Shown here: piece after piece, positions 1-7,437 of the stretch
How positions within the stretch are numbered: position 1 is the stretch's first letter
How the letters are laid out: every line of letters begins with the position of its first letter
NCBI GenBank assembly: GCA_030017475.1
Contig: JASEIO010000014.1
Coordinates: forward strand, 1 to 34,852
Length of the DNA: 34,852 nt
Source of the DNA: a bacterium
GTDB lineage: Bacteria; UBA9089; JASEIO01
Direction: 5' to 3'
Notes under the pieces: generated by a model
Told to the model about the DNA's origin: nothing
The model's input: the letters and a program-made list of their open reading frames with translations, nothing else
The model's database searches: none
Program-made: the position numbers and the translations under genes

Positions 1-2
1 TT

Positions 3-287
3 TATTTAGATAGAGAATACCTTTCGGATACAATGTTTGAGGCAGCAACTATATTACGGATAATAATTCAATCTACGAATGAGGAAGAGATTGCAAAGAA
101 ACTTAAGGAATTAGGCATCACCCATATTCTAATCAATAGATATTATGCAAGCGAGAATCTATATCCCAATTTGGATGAAATGGAAAAGGAGAGAATGTTA
201 GAGTTTGAAAAAAGATATCTAAAAGAGATATGGGTAAAAGGGAATGTATACCTTTATAAGGTCTTGTCTAAAAAAGGTGCAAAATAA
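3..287 (+). CDS. C-terminal end of a probable GT39-like membrane glycosyltransferase (partial)
   Basis: The frame is open from the window edge to TAA at 285-287, so the first ATG at 33 is internal and the gene begins outside the window. The visible 94 residues show YLDREYLSD, a helix rich in Glu and Lys, then LGITHILIN and a final strand GNVYLYKVL. This layout matches the soluble C-terminal tail of dolichyl-phosphate-mannose-type (GT39/PMT-like) membrane glycosyltransferases, which often carry a 'lkelGIthilvn' segment after their last membrane helix. That is recognition of a pattern, not proof, and no catalytic part is visible. It lies 16 nt upstream of a lipoprotein gene and near a GT2 remnant, so it may belong to an old glycosylation cluster. 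Confidence 0.45.
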   Translation, partial: YLDREYLSDTMFEAATILRIIIQSTNEEEIAKKLKELGITHILINRYYASENLYPNLDEMEKERMLEFEKRYLKEIWVKGNVYLYKVLSKKGAK

Positions 288-303
288 AAAAAGGAAGTGG
301 TTT

Positions 304-798
304 ATGAATAAGGTACTGACAACATTTTTATTATCTTCTCTAATTATAATAGGATGTCGAAGGTTGCCTGGATTTGAAGGTAAGGTGTATGAAAACCAAA
401 GGTTCGGATTTTCTATCAAGATATACCTCGGGTATAAAAAGATTCGTGAACAGGAGGATAGGGCAGTTCTTTTTGAGCGTGATGGAGATAAGGTATGTAT
501 TGTATTTTGGAGGGGGGCAACAGAGGATCATAAATGGTTTAGAAAGGTCTTCTCTAATCCAACGACACGGAAGAATGAGTTACAACAATTTTGTAGAAAT
601 GAAGAGGTGGTTGAGGCTAAAAAGATGGATATAGGAAATTGTGATGCATTTTGTTATAAAACAAGAGGCAGAGGATACCGATCCCTCAGACTAGAGATCT
701 TCCCTTATAAAAAGACAATTCGAATCTCTCTCCTTTTTAGGTATAAAAATTCGGAGCATAAAATCCTAAATATGATAGATACCATAAGGATTGATTGA
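304..798 (+). CDS. small predicted lipoprotein of unknown function
   Basis: A 164-residue protein. The ATG at 304 is preferred over the upstream in-frame ATG at 244, because it is preceded by GGAAGTGG and opens directly on a lipoprotein signal: MNK, a hydrophobic stretch, then IIGC with the lipidated Cys at residue 18. After the signal the mature part starts RRLPGFEG and continues as a mixed, basic domain with no motif I recognise. It probably sits on a membrane facing the periplasm. It follows the glycosyltransferase-like gene by 16 nt on the same strand and is likely co-transcribed with it. The real-gene call rests on the signal peptide, the ribosome site and the length. No function can be assigned. 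Confidence 0.6.
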   Translation: MNKVLTTFLLSSLIIIGCRRLPGFEGKVYENQRFGFSIKIYLGYKKIREQEDRAVLFERDGDKVCIVFWRGATEDHKWFRKVFSNPTTRKNELQQFCRNEEVVEAKKMDIGNCDAFCYKTRGRGYRSLRLEIFPYKKTIRISLLFRYKNSEHKILNMIDTIRID

Positions 799-878
799 AT
801 GGACCATATGAGACCCTTTATCTTTCTATTCTTTCTGTTTATCTATTGACCTCTTTTTAATAGGGAGGGTCGAGGATT

Positions 879-977
879 ATGAAATTGTCAATAATCATCC
901 CTACGTTCAATGAGGTAGAGGTAACCTCTCGGATTTTAAAGAAGGGAATAAAGATATACGAAATTCCTATTCTATAG
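879..977 (+). pseudogene. internally deleted remnant of a family 2 glycosyltransferase
   Basis: A 32-codon frame with a good ribosome site (GGGAGGG at 863-869). Its first residues, MKLSIIIPTFNEVE, are the classic N terminus of a GT2 dolichol-phosphate-mannose-synthase-type enzyme. Its second half, VTSRILKKGIKIYEIPI, matches the part near the family's C-terminal end that usually reads like 'EvTakvlkrGikIyEvPIsYygR'. About 190 central residues, including the DXD region, are missing, and a stop follows EIPIL where the YxGR motif should be. The junction lies on a tandem GAGGTA-GAGGTA at about 910-921, which suggests deletion across a short repeat. It cannot encode an active enzyme. Confidence 0.6.
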
Positions 978-1006
978 ATCCCTGTAGTTTTAAGATTAAT
1001 AATTAT

Positions 1007-1041
1007 AAAAAAAGCTAGTTAGAGATATCTCTAACCAGCTT
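1007..1041 (-). terminator. rho-independent terminator of the pilin gene
   Basis: Positions 1012-1041 form a near-perfect palindrome: AAGCTAGTTAGAGAT faces ATCTCTAACCAGCTT, 14 of 15 pairs matching. Read on the minus strand it is followed by a run of seven T (1007-1013). It starts 26 nt after the pilin stop codon. On the plus strand no T-run follows, so it works for the minus strand only. Confidence 0.85.
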
Positions 1042-1066
1042 AAGATTACTAAATCAGATTGCCATT

Positions 1067-1672
1067 CTATTGTAGATAGTATTCCCAATATTCTACTTTC
1101 CCATCACCATCACCACCAACATCTTTGGAATCATATTGAGCTTTATACTCATCTTTTTGGTATCTATCCGTCATCATACCATCCCTCGGTTTTCCTCCTG
1201 CATCGTGCTTACAATTTACTGTAACCTCTCCAGTCAATACATGGTACAGCCAAACAACGCCATCAACCTCCTCTACATGACCTTCCACAATCTTATCATC
1301 ACTGACACTGCCAGGCCCGATATAACGAACTCCATTCCCTGGCCTCTGAGATAGTTGTCTCAGATTAATTGATGGGATTCTTGCTATGTAGGTTGGGCAT
1401 AGATCTGCAGTTAGTTCTGATGCATCCTCATCATTTTGTGTTGTAATAGGATGATCACCTGGGTTAGGATATTCACTGAGTGGCCATTTCCCATCATGGT
1501 CAGCATAATATGTTGTTATAGCTGTCTTCAATCCACCAATCTTCCCTGCGGTTGCACCTTCTTCTGAGCGTTCAATAAGATCAACAAATTTTGGTATGGC
1601 GATTGCTGCCAATATCCCAATTATGGCAATAACAATCATCAACTCAATCAATGTAAACCCTTTTTGTCTCAA
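1067..1672 (-). CDS. type IV pilin / GspG-like pseudopilin (distal copy)
   Basis: A prepilin-type protein. The leader ends in KG, followed by FTLIELMIVIAIIGILAAIAIP, the class III signal and N-terminal helix, with Glu5 of the mature chain present. The C-terminal two-thirds is soluble and ends GKVEYWEYYLQ. The chosen TTG start at 1672 follows AAAGGGGTG by 6 nt and gives the leader MRQKG. An in-frame ATG at 1690 would give an 11-residue leader but lacks a good ribosome site. It is the second of two related pilins (the other is at 1862-2371; both end YWEYYL), with its own promoter upstream and a terminator behind. A major or minor pilin of the adjacent pilB-pilT-pilC machine is likely, and a T2SS pseudopilin is the alternative. 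Confidence 0.85.
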   Translation of the reverse strand: MRQKGFTLIELMIVIAIIGILAAIAIPKFVDLIERSEEGATAGKIGGLKTAITTYYADHDGKWPLSEYPNPGDHPITTQNDEDASELTADLCPTYIARIPSINLRQLSQRPGNGVRYIGPGSVSDDKIVEGHVEEVDGVVWLYHVLTGEVTVNCKHDAGGKPRDGMMTDRYQKDEYKAQYDSKDVGGDGDGKVEYWEYYLQ

Positions 1673-1713
1673 TTTATTCACCCCTTTCATCTTAATCTAT
1701 TTATATATCTCCG

Positions 1714-1731
1714 CAACACCACCTGGTGTTG
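1714..1731 (-). promoter_or_regulatory. 5' leader hairpin of the distal pilin mRNA
   Basis: CAACACC (1714-1720) and GGTGTTG (1725-1731) form a 7-bp GC-rich stem with a 4-nt loop. It begins about 10 nt after the start expected from the promoter at 1747-1775, so it would sit at the very 5' end of the transcript. No T-run follows on the minus strand, so it is not a terminator. A stabilising 5' stem is the likeliest role. Confidence 0.5.
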
Positions 1732-1746
1732 ATTCCTTCTATCTTT

Positions 1747-1775
1747 AGTGTAGCATATAAGACAACCTTTGTCAA
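1747..1775 (-). promoter_or_regulatory. sigma-70-type promoter for the distal pilin gene
   Basis: On the minus strand, TTGACA (plus coordinates 1770-1775) and TACACT (1747-1752) are separated by exactly 17 nt. This is close to consensus and lies in the 171-nt gap between the two pilin genes, so the distal pilin can be made separately from the pilB-T-C transcript. Confidence 0.8.
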
Positions 1776-1861
1776 GTATTTCTTTTTGCACCAGTTTCTT
1801 TTTCCCTTCCTTATACCCCTTGAGCTAAATCCACTGTGTCTATTATTCCATCAGCAAGAGA

Positions 1862-2371
1862 TTACTTCAGGTAATACTCCCAATACTGAACTCTACCATC
1901 AGCGCCACCACCTTTTCCATCACCAATGTCATATTCAGCCACAAAATCTGGATCATGCTTACTTCTTGAATGTTCCTCATCACTATCTACTGATAGGTCA
2001 CCTGTCCTTGGATCATAAACCCACTTTCCAAGACCTTCAACAATGATAAAATTTGGACCTAACCTATTATCATCCCCTACATAAATTACCTCAGTTGTTG
2101 GCTCTTCATTTGGCAAGACCACTTGTGGTATCCTTTGGATATAGGTTGTACAAAGTTCCGCTTGTAAATTTATCCCTGGCCAAACCCCATGTTCAGCATA
2201 ATAGTTATTGATAGCTGTTTTTAAACTGCCTGCCATTCCTGCTGTTGATGCCTCTTTCGATCTATCAGTCAATACAATCATCTTTGTTATTACTACCCCA
2301 GCAATGATTCCAATGATAGCTATTACCAACATCAGTTCCACTAAGGTAAAACCTTCTTCTTTCCTCTGCAT
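1862..2371 (-). CDS. type IV pilin / GspG-like pseudopilin (proximal copy)
   Basis: A 169-residue prepilin. The leader MQRKEEG precedes FTLVELMLVIAIIGIIAG, the prepilin peptidase site and hydrophobic helix, with Glu5 present. The region after the helix (TDRSKEASTAGMAGSLKTAI, then a YYAEHG..WPG segment) and the C-terminal GRVQYWEYYLK align with the neighbouring pilin at 1067, so the two are diverged duplicates. The ATG at 2371 has GAGGGAGAG about 4 nt upstream. It lies 71 nt behind pilC on the same strand, separated by a heptamer array, and is probably read through from pilC. One of the two is likely the major pilin. Which one cannot be told from sequence. Confidence 0.87.
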   Translation of the reverse strand: MQRKEEGFTLVELMLVIAIIGIIAGVVITKMIVLTDRSKEASTAGMAGSLKTAINNYYAEHGVWPGINLQAELCTTYIQRIPQVVLPNEEPTTEVIYVGDDNRLGPNFIIVEGLGKWVYDPRTGDLSVDSDEEHSRSKHDPDFVAEYDIGDGKGGGADGRVQYWEYYLK

Positions 2372-2419
2372 AATCTCTCCCTCTATGAGATAACAGATGC
2401 CAAAAGAAGATCTAAAAGG

Positions 2420-2440
2420 TTTCTGACCTCTGATTTCTGA
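2420..2440. repeat. heptamer array 1 (three units)
   Basis: Three period-7 units TTTCTGA, CCTCTGA, TTTCTGA end 2 nt from the pilC stop codon (2443-2445). Units share the core CTGA. Confidence 0.6.
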
Positions 2441-2442
2441 TC

Positions 2443-3681
2443 TTACCCGCCTACAACAGATGCCATTGTAAATATCGGGAGATACATAGCGATTAATATG
2501 ATCCCTACAATTACTCCTAAAACAATGATCATGAGTGGCTCGAATACTGAAGCAAGAGCTGCCACTGCAGCATCAACCTCATGATCGTAAAAATCTGCAA
2601 TCTTTGATAACATACTATCTAATGCCCCTGTTTCCTCGCCAACCGCAATCATCTGAGTAACCATTGGAGGGAATACACCAGATACACGTAAGGGGTCCGT
2701 AATGCGTTCTCCTTCCCGAATGGATGTCCGAGCAGTCATAACTGCCTTCTCTACTACTCTATTTCCAGCTGTTTTAGATACAATGGATAATGCCTCCAAT
2801 ATTGGTACCCCTGACCGAACCAGCGTTCCTAAGGTACGCGAAAACTTAGCAATAGCTGCTTTTTTAAAAAGGACACCAAAGATAGGTAGTTTCAGCAACA
2901 ATGCATCATATCTATATCCATACCTTTCTGTCTTTGCAAGACGCCGATGAACAAAAAATAGAATTACAAGAATTATCAACATCCAAACCACGTTTGGTAA
3001 GATAAAATGGCTCCCCATTAAAAAGTCACTTATTCCAATAACAAATAATGTAAAACCAGGTAGTTTTGCCCCAAATGATTCAAAGACCTTTTTAAATGTA
3101 GGAACTATAAAGATGAGCATAAAAAACACCAATCCCATAGCTACAACAGAGATGCAAGCAGGATAAATCAATGCCCCCCTAATTTTTCTTTTTAATTCCT
3201 GTAATTTCTCCAAATAGATAGCTAATCTTTCTAATATAACATCCAATGCCCCCCCTGCCTCCCCTGCTTTTACCATCGATATATAAAGAATAGAGAAGGT
3301 ATCTGGATAGCTGGATAATGCCTCAGCAATAGACTTCCCTCTTTCAATATCATCTCTTATTCCAGTAATCTGTTTAATAAACCCCTTATGAGTTGCTTGC
3401 TCTATCAAGATATTTAACGATTGTAAGATTGGAACCCCTGCATTAACCAAGGTAGAAAGTTGCCTGGAAAAGATAACCACGTGCTTCAGCCCAACCTTTT
3501 TACCTCCAATTTGTACCCCTTTTAATATCTTAAGCCAAGCCTTTTTCTCTTTTACTACTGCAACTGGAAGTAGATTTTGGCGGCGCAATCCATGGCGCAC
3601 CGCACCTTCATCTTCTGCATCTATCTTACCTGTAACCATCTCCCCTGTAGCCGATCTTGCTTTATAACTAAAAATAGCCAT
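2443..3681 (-). CDS. pilC: type IV pilus / type II secretion inner-membrane platform protein PilC/GspF
   Basis: A 412-residue protein of the GspF family, the usual length. It begins MAIFSYKARSATGEMVTGKI and has two T2SSF domains, roughly residues 75-200 and 280-400. Each carries the FSRQLSTL or FSRTLGTL helix and the YP.. / GVFPPMVTQMIAVGEETG signature. Hydrophobic segments lie near residues 170-195, 220-245 and 380-405. In the pilus this membrane protein couples the PilB and PilT motors to pilin assembly. The ATG at 3681 follows GAGGTGAG, and pilT ends 12 nt upstream, so the two are one transcript. No secretin or PilM-Q genes are in the window. Confidence 0.95.
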   Translation of the reverse strand: MAIFSYKARSATGEMVTGKIDAEDEGAVRHGLRRQNLLPVAVVKEKKAWLKILKGVQIGGKKVGLKHVVIFSRQLSTLVNAGVPILQSLNILIEQATHKGFIKQITGIRDDIERGKSIAEALSSYPDTFSILYISMVKAGEAGGALDVILERLAIYLEKLQELKRKIRGALIYPACISVVAMGLVFFMLIFIVPTFKKVFESFGAKLPGFTLFVIGISDFLMGSHFILPNVVWMLIILVILFFVHRRLAKTERYGYRYDALLLKLPIFGVLFKKAAIAKFSRTLGTLVRSGVPILEALSIVSKTAGNRVVEKAVMTARTSIREGERITDPLRVSGVFPPMVTQMIAVGEETGALDSMLSKIADFYDHEVDAAVAALASVFEPLMIIVLGVIVGIILIAMYLPIFTMASVVGG

Positions 3682-3693
3682 TCTCTCACCTCA

Positions 3694-4776
3694 TTAGGCA
3701 AGTTCTAATACCCCTGCCCTCCTGGATAGTAGCTCTTTCAAATTCTCTGGATCTGGGGAATGACTTAATGCAACATCCCTCGTGATCTCCCCTCTATTAC
3801 AACGTGAAGCTAAAGACATATTCATCGTCTGCATTCCAAATTGTTTTCCTGCTTGAATCAATGTGTATGCCTGATGAATCTTCCCTTCCCTTATAAGATT
3901 TCTGATTCCAGGGGTTACAATCAACACCTCACAAGCTAACACCCTCCCTTTACCAGAAGCATGAGGTAAAAGCATCTGGCAAAATACAGCTTGTAACACT
4001 AAAGATAATTGAGCCTTTACCTGTTGCTGCTGATGAGGAGGGAAGACATCAATAATTCTATTAATTGTCTGAATTGCATCTGGGGTATGTAATGTAGCTA
4101 AACATAAATGACCTGTTTCGGCAATGGTTAAAGTAGCCGAAATGGTCTCTAAATCCCTCATCTCTCCAATCATGATTACATCTGGATCCTGTCTTAGGAT
4201 ATATCTTAAGGCATTTTTAAAGGATTTGGTATCAGTCCCCACTTCCCTTTGGGCAACAATACAATTTTTATGTCTATGTAGATATTCTATGGGATCTTCT
4301 ACTGTTATTATATGAGCCGATCGATGTTCATTTATATACTTAATCACAGAAGCCAAGGTGGTTGATTTTCCACATCCAGTTGGACCAGTAACCAAAACTA
4401 ACCCTTGGGGTAGATTAGCAGCATAATTTATTGCCTCTGGCAGACCTAACTCTTCAAAATTACCAACTTCATTAGGGATATTACGCAACGCTGCACCAAT
4501 TGTACCACGTTGTCGGAAAACGTTCATCCTTATCCTACCTACGTCCTTTACCCCAAAGGATAAATCTAACTCACCTAATTCTTCAAATCTTCTCTTTTGA
4601 TCCTCAGTTAATACAGAATAGATTAGTTCTTGACAGGTGTTTGGCATCAATTTATCCATTTTTAGAGGTTGTAGGACTCCATCTATTCTAAGTTGTGGAG
4701 GACTGCCAGCAAGTATATGTATATCCGATGCATTCCTCTCCACCATTACATGAATTAAGGCCTCCATACTAGGCAT
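3694..4776 (-). CDS. pilT: type IV pilus retraction ATPase PilT
   Basis: A 360-residue hexameric motor ATPase that drives pilus retraction at the cytoplasmic face. The Walker A motif GPTGCGKST is at residues 131-139. Walker B reads VIMIGEMRD, followed by the His box TGHLCLATLHT. The C-terminal PilT signature is GIRNLIREGK, close to the AIRNLIREGK that separates PilT from PilB. The ATG at 4776 is chosen because GGAGGTAGCT stands directly before it. A TTG at 4788 overlaps that ribosome site and is unlikely. It sits between pilB and pilC, so extension and retraction motors come from one operon and twitching or DNA uptake is plausible. Confidence 0.95.
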   Translation of the reverse strand: MPSMEALIHVMVERNASDIHILAGSPPQLRIDGVLQPLKMDKLMPNTCQELIYSVLTEDQKRRFEELGELDLSFGVKDVGRIRMNVFRQRGTIGAALRNIPNEVGNFEELGLPEAINYAANLPQGLVLVTGPTGCGKSTTLASVIKYINEHRSAHIITVEDPIEYLHRHKNCIVAQREVGTDTKSFKNALRYILRQDPDVIMIGEMRDLETISATLTIAETGHLCLATLHTPDAIQTINRIIDVFPPHQQQQVKAQLSLVLQAVFCQMLLPHASGKGRVLACEVLIVTPGIRNLIREGKIHQAYTLIQAGKQFGMQTMNMSLASRCNRGEITRDVALSHSPDPENLKELLSRRAGVLELA

Positions 4777-4832
4777 AGCTACCTCCAAAAATTAAGGTGT
4801 TAGACTAAGAGAACAAAATTCCTTTCCTTATT

Positions 4833-4867
4833 CTATAACCTAATATCTATTACCTATCACCTACCAT
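4833..4867. repeat. heptamer array 2 (five units)
   Basis: Five period-7 units: CTATAAC, CTAATAT, CTATTAC, CTATCAC, CTACCAT. The array ends 1 nt from the pilB stop (4869-4871). The rest of the 92-nt pilB-pilT gap (4777-4832) shows nothing else recognisable. Confidence 0.75.
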
Positions 4868-4868
4868 C

Positions 4869-6602
4869 TTATTCTGCTGCTTCTTCAAAGGTTACCCTTA
4901 ATAACTCTTCCACTGTAGTAATACCATTTAGAACCTTTCTGATAGCTGCATCTCGTAGAGTAACCATTCCTGCTTCTTTGGCTGCTTTTTTAACAATATG
5001 AGACGGCTTTCTGTTTAATACTAAATCACGAATAGTATCATCTATAGGCATAACTTCAAAAATAGCAGTTCTTCCACGATATCCAATATTGGTACAATTT
5101 TTACAACCTGTTCCACGATAAAGGGTAACCCTTTCCCTTCCTTTTTCTACCTGAATTCCTACATTCTCTAAGGTTTTACTGGATACCTCATATGGCTCCT
5201 TACACTTAGGACAGATGACCCGAACCAACCTCTGGGCGATACACATAACTACAGTGGAGGCAATTAAAAATGGTTCAATACCCATATTGATAAGACGTGT
5301 AACCGCACTTGGGGCATCATTTGTATGTAAGGTAGATAAAACCAAGTGTCCTGTTAAAGCTGCATTAATAGCCACTTCAGCTGTTTCTCTATCTCTTATT
5401 TCGCCAACTAAGATGATATCTGGATCCTGTCTTAAAAATGCACGCAGACCTGATGCAAAATCTAGACCAATATCTGGCTTTACATGAACCTGGTTGATTC
5501 CAGGCAGTACATATTCTATAGGGTCTTCAATAGTCATAATATTCTTATCTGGGGAGTTGAGACTTGATAAGGTGGAATAAAGGGTGGTTGATTTACCACA
5601 ACCTGTTGGGCCTGTATCAAGTATAATACCGTATGGTACCTGGATATTTTTTTGATAGATAGAAAGAACATCTGGTTCAAAGCCTAAGGCAGTCATATCT
5701 AAGCATAAGGTAGCTGGATCCAGAATCCTCATAACCACCTTTTCCCCAAAATTGGTAGGGACAATGGATACCCTTAAATCAACCTCCTTTCCTTCTAACC
5801 TTACCTTACACCTTCCATCCTGAGGAAGACGCCGCTCAGCAATATCAAGACGAGACATAATCTTTATTCTAGATACAACCGCTGCCTGAACATGTTTGGG
5901 AGGAGAGACAACTTCATACAATATTCCATCTATCCTATACCTTGTTCTTAATGACTTCTCATACGGCTCAATATGAATATCAGATGCTCCCGCCTTTATT
6001 GCCTCTGCTAAGATATGATTGACCAAATTAACAACTGGGGCCTCCCCTCCTTCTGAGATAAGTTTCCCAATATCAATCTCCTCTTCATTTTCATCCTCTT
6101 TTACCAATTCTACCTCTTTTTCCTCAATATTCCTTATTATATCCCCTAAGATATCTAATCTTCCATAATATCTCTCAATAGCCTTTCTTATCTCTGTCTC
6201 AGTAGCTACAACAACCTTTACTTGACACCCTGTAATCAAGGAAATGTCATCTATGGCTAAGACATTCAATGGATCAGCCATTGCTACAGTTAAGGTATTT
6301 CCGTCTTTTGATATTGGAAAAACAAATTGGCGCCTTACTAAGAATTCAGGAACCAATCTTCTCATATCAGGATCAACCTCGTCTAATTCGGATAAATTAA
6401 CATAGGGGATATTCAAATGACTGGCTAAGAATGCAACCATAACCTCTTCTGTAACAAAACCCAGTCTGGTTAAAACCCGACCTAATCTATCATTGGTCTT
6501 CCGCTGATCCTCTAAGGCATCTTGTAACTGTGCCTCAGATATCACCCCAGCATTTACCAGCAGATCACCAAGACGCTGTTCTTTAATTACAGTCTTTGCC
6601 AT
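4869..6602 (-). CDS. pilB: type IV pilus extension ATPase PilB (GspE family)
   Basis: A 577-residue assembly ATPase. The N-terminal MshEN domain (about residues 8-150) has the LGDLLVNAGVISEAQL repeat, a fold that binds cyclic-di-GMP in several PilB and MshE proteins. An acidic linker (about 160-180) leads to the motor core, with Walker A GPTGCGKST at 331-339, the Asp box, and Walker B PDIILVGEIRD. A four-Cys zinc motif follows (CPKC, then CKNC). The ATG at 6602 is preceded by AAGGAGT and a promoter. The MshEN domain matters here because a receiver-GGDEF gene lies 6 kb away. Whether this copy binds the nucleotide needs the motif residues to be checked. Confidence 0.95.
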   Translation of the reverse strand: MAKTVIKEQRLGDLLVNAGVISEAQLQDALEDQRKTNDRLGRVLTRLGFVTEEVMVAFLASHLNIPYVNLSELDEVDPDMRRLVPEFLVRRQFVFPISKDGNTLTVAMADPLNVLAIDDISLITGCQVKVVVATETEIRKAIERYYGRLDILGDIIRNIEEKEVELVKEDENEEEIDIGKLISEGGEAPVVNLVNHILAEAIKAGASDIHIEPYEKSLRTRYRIDGILYEVVSPPKHVQAAVVSRIKIMSRLDIAERRLPQDGRCKVRLEGKEVDLRVSIVPTNFGEKVVMRILDPATLCLDMTALGFEPDVLSIYQKNIQVPYGIILDTGPTGCGKSTTLYSTLSSLNSPDKNIMTIEDPIEYVLPGINQVHVKPDIGLDFASGLRAFLRQDPDIILVGEIRDRETAEVAINAALTGHLVLSTLHTNDAPSAVTRLINMGIEPFLIASTVVMCIAQRLVRVICPKCKEPYEVSSKTLENVGIQVEKGRERVTLYRGTGCKNCTNIGYRGRTAIFEVMPIDDTIRDLVLNRKPSHIVKKAAKEAGMVTLRDAAIRKVLNGITTVEELLRVTFEEAAE

Positions 6603-6620
6603 ACACTACTCCTTTTACAG

Positions 6621-6649
6621 TATATATAACAAATCACCTATAAAGTCAA
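6621..6649 (-). promoter_or_regulatory. sigma-70-type promoter of the pilB operon
   Basis: On the minus strand, TTGACT (6644-6649) and TATATA (6621-6626) are spaced by 17 nt. The predicted start is only about 12-14 nt before the pilB ATG, enough for the AAGGAGT ribosome site and little else. It should drive pilB, pilT and pilC. Confidence 0.75.
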
Positions 6650-6667
6650 GAGAAAAAACTTAATTGT

Positions 6668-7405
6668 TCAACCAAGTAAATTTAACTGGTATAGGATTAT
6701 GGTTAAGGCCGAGATACTTGCTACCTCAGATGAAAGTATTCTTTTACCTAAGGATACAGAAAGCACCCCCTTCTCATGCAACATACTTACTTCACTCTGA
6801 GTAAATCCTCCTTCTGGACCAACAAATACAAAGATCTTTTTGCAAGCTTTATATGGATTCAGAACATCCCTTAAGTTCCTGGTGTTTTCCTGTTCATATA
6901 ATATCAATCCTAAGTCATCATTTTTTAAATCAAGTAAAACATGCGATAGGTCACTAATATAGAAAATATCTGACAACCTCACTCTTCCTGATAAACAAGA
7001 GCCTTCCTTTATAATCCTCCTCCATCTTTTTTGGCGGGCTTCACTACATCCGGTAACGCATGACAGGGCAGTATTTACTACAATTATCCTTGACACTCCC
7101 AATTCAGTACTGTATTTTATAACCATATCCATCTTATTTACTTTCAATAAACCTTGCACCAAGGCTATTTCAATTTGAGGCTGAGGATGAAAAACTTGTC
7201 CTTCAATGAAACCCCTTATTTCATCCTTTTTAAATTCCCGCAAGATTACCTCATATTCAAATCCTTGATTATCTAAAACCACTACCTTATCATTTCTCCT
7301 CATCCTTAATACATGACTTATATGATGAACATCCTCCTTCTCTCTGATAATTACTTCGCTATTACAAATATCATTTGGGGATAGAAAGATTCTTGGTATA
7401 GTCAT
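6668..7405 (-). CDS. rsmE: 16S rRNA (uracil-1498-N3)-methyltransferase RsmE
   Basis: A 245-residue SPOUT-class enzyme that methylates U1498 of 16S rRNA in the 30S subunit. Visible family features are PRIFLSPND at the N terminus, HHISHVLRMRRND (the PUA-like part), KYSTELGVS, and the C-terminal knot FVFVGPEGGFTQSEV and LGKRILSSEVASISAL, which bind AdoMet. The ATG at 7405 is chosen because family members begin with PRIF. The GTG at 7429 would only add residues read from heptamer array 3. It follows dnaJ by 27 nt, a common pairing in bacteria. The ribosome site is weak (GTGGGTT), being supplied by the repeat itself. Confidence 0.93.
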   Translation of the reverse strand: MTIPRIFLSPNDICNSEVIIREKEDVHHISHVLRMRRNDKVVVLDNQGFEYEVILREFKKDEIRGFIEGQVFHPQPQIEIALVQGLLKVNKMDMVIKYSTELGVSRIIVVNTALSCVTGCSEARQKRWRRIIKEGSCLSGRVRLSDIFYISDLSHVLLDLKNDDLGLILYEQENTRNLRDVLNPYKACKKIFVFVGPEGGFTQSEVSMLHEKGVLSVSLGKRILSSEVASISALTIILYQLNLLG

Positions 7406-7437
7406 AACCCACAACCCATAACCTATCACCCATCACA
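7403..7437. repeat. heptamer array 3 (five units)
   Basis: Units CATAACC, CACAACC, CATAACC, TATCACC, CATCACA in perfect 7-nt phase. The array overlaps the dnaJ stop (7433-7435) and ends on the rsmE start codon (7403-7405), filling the whole gap and supplying the rsmE ribosome-binding region. Confidence 0.8.

Noticed and set aside
799-849. 16-codon frame right after the lipoprotein gene
   Set aside because: It has no ribosome site of its own, is very short and hydrophobic, and shows no homology I can see.
1726-2046. 106-codon plus-strand frame over the pilin gap
   Set aside because: It is rich in His, Leu and Gln in a way typical of antisense reading, and overlaps a promoter and a pilin gene.
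4777-4788. TTG start for pilT at 4788
   Set aside because: It overlaps the Shine-Dalgarno sequence that serves the ATG at 4776.
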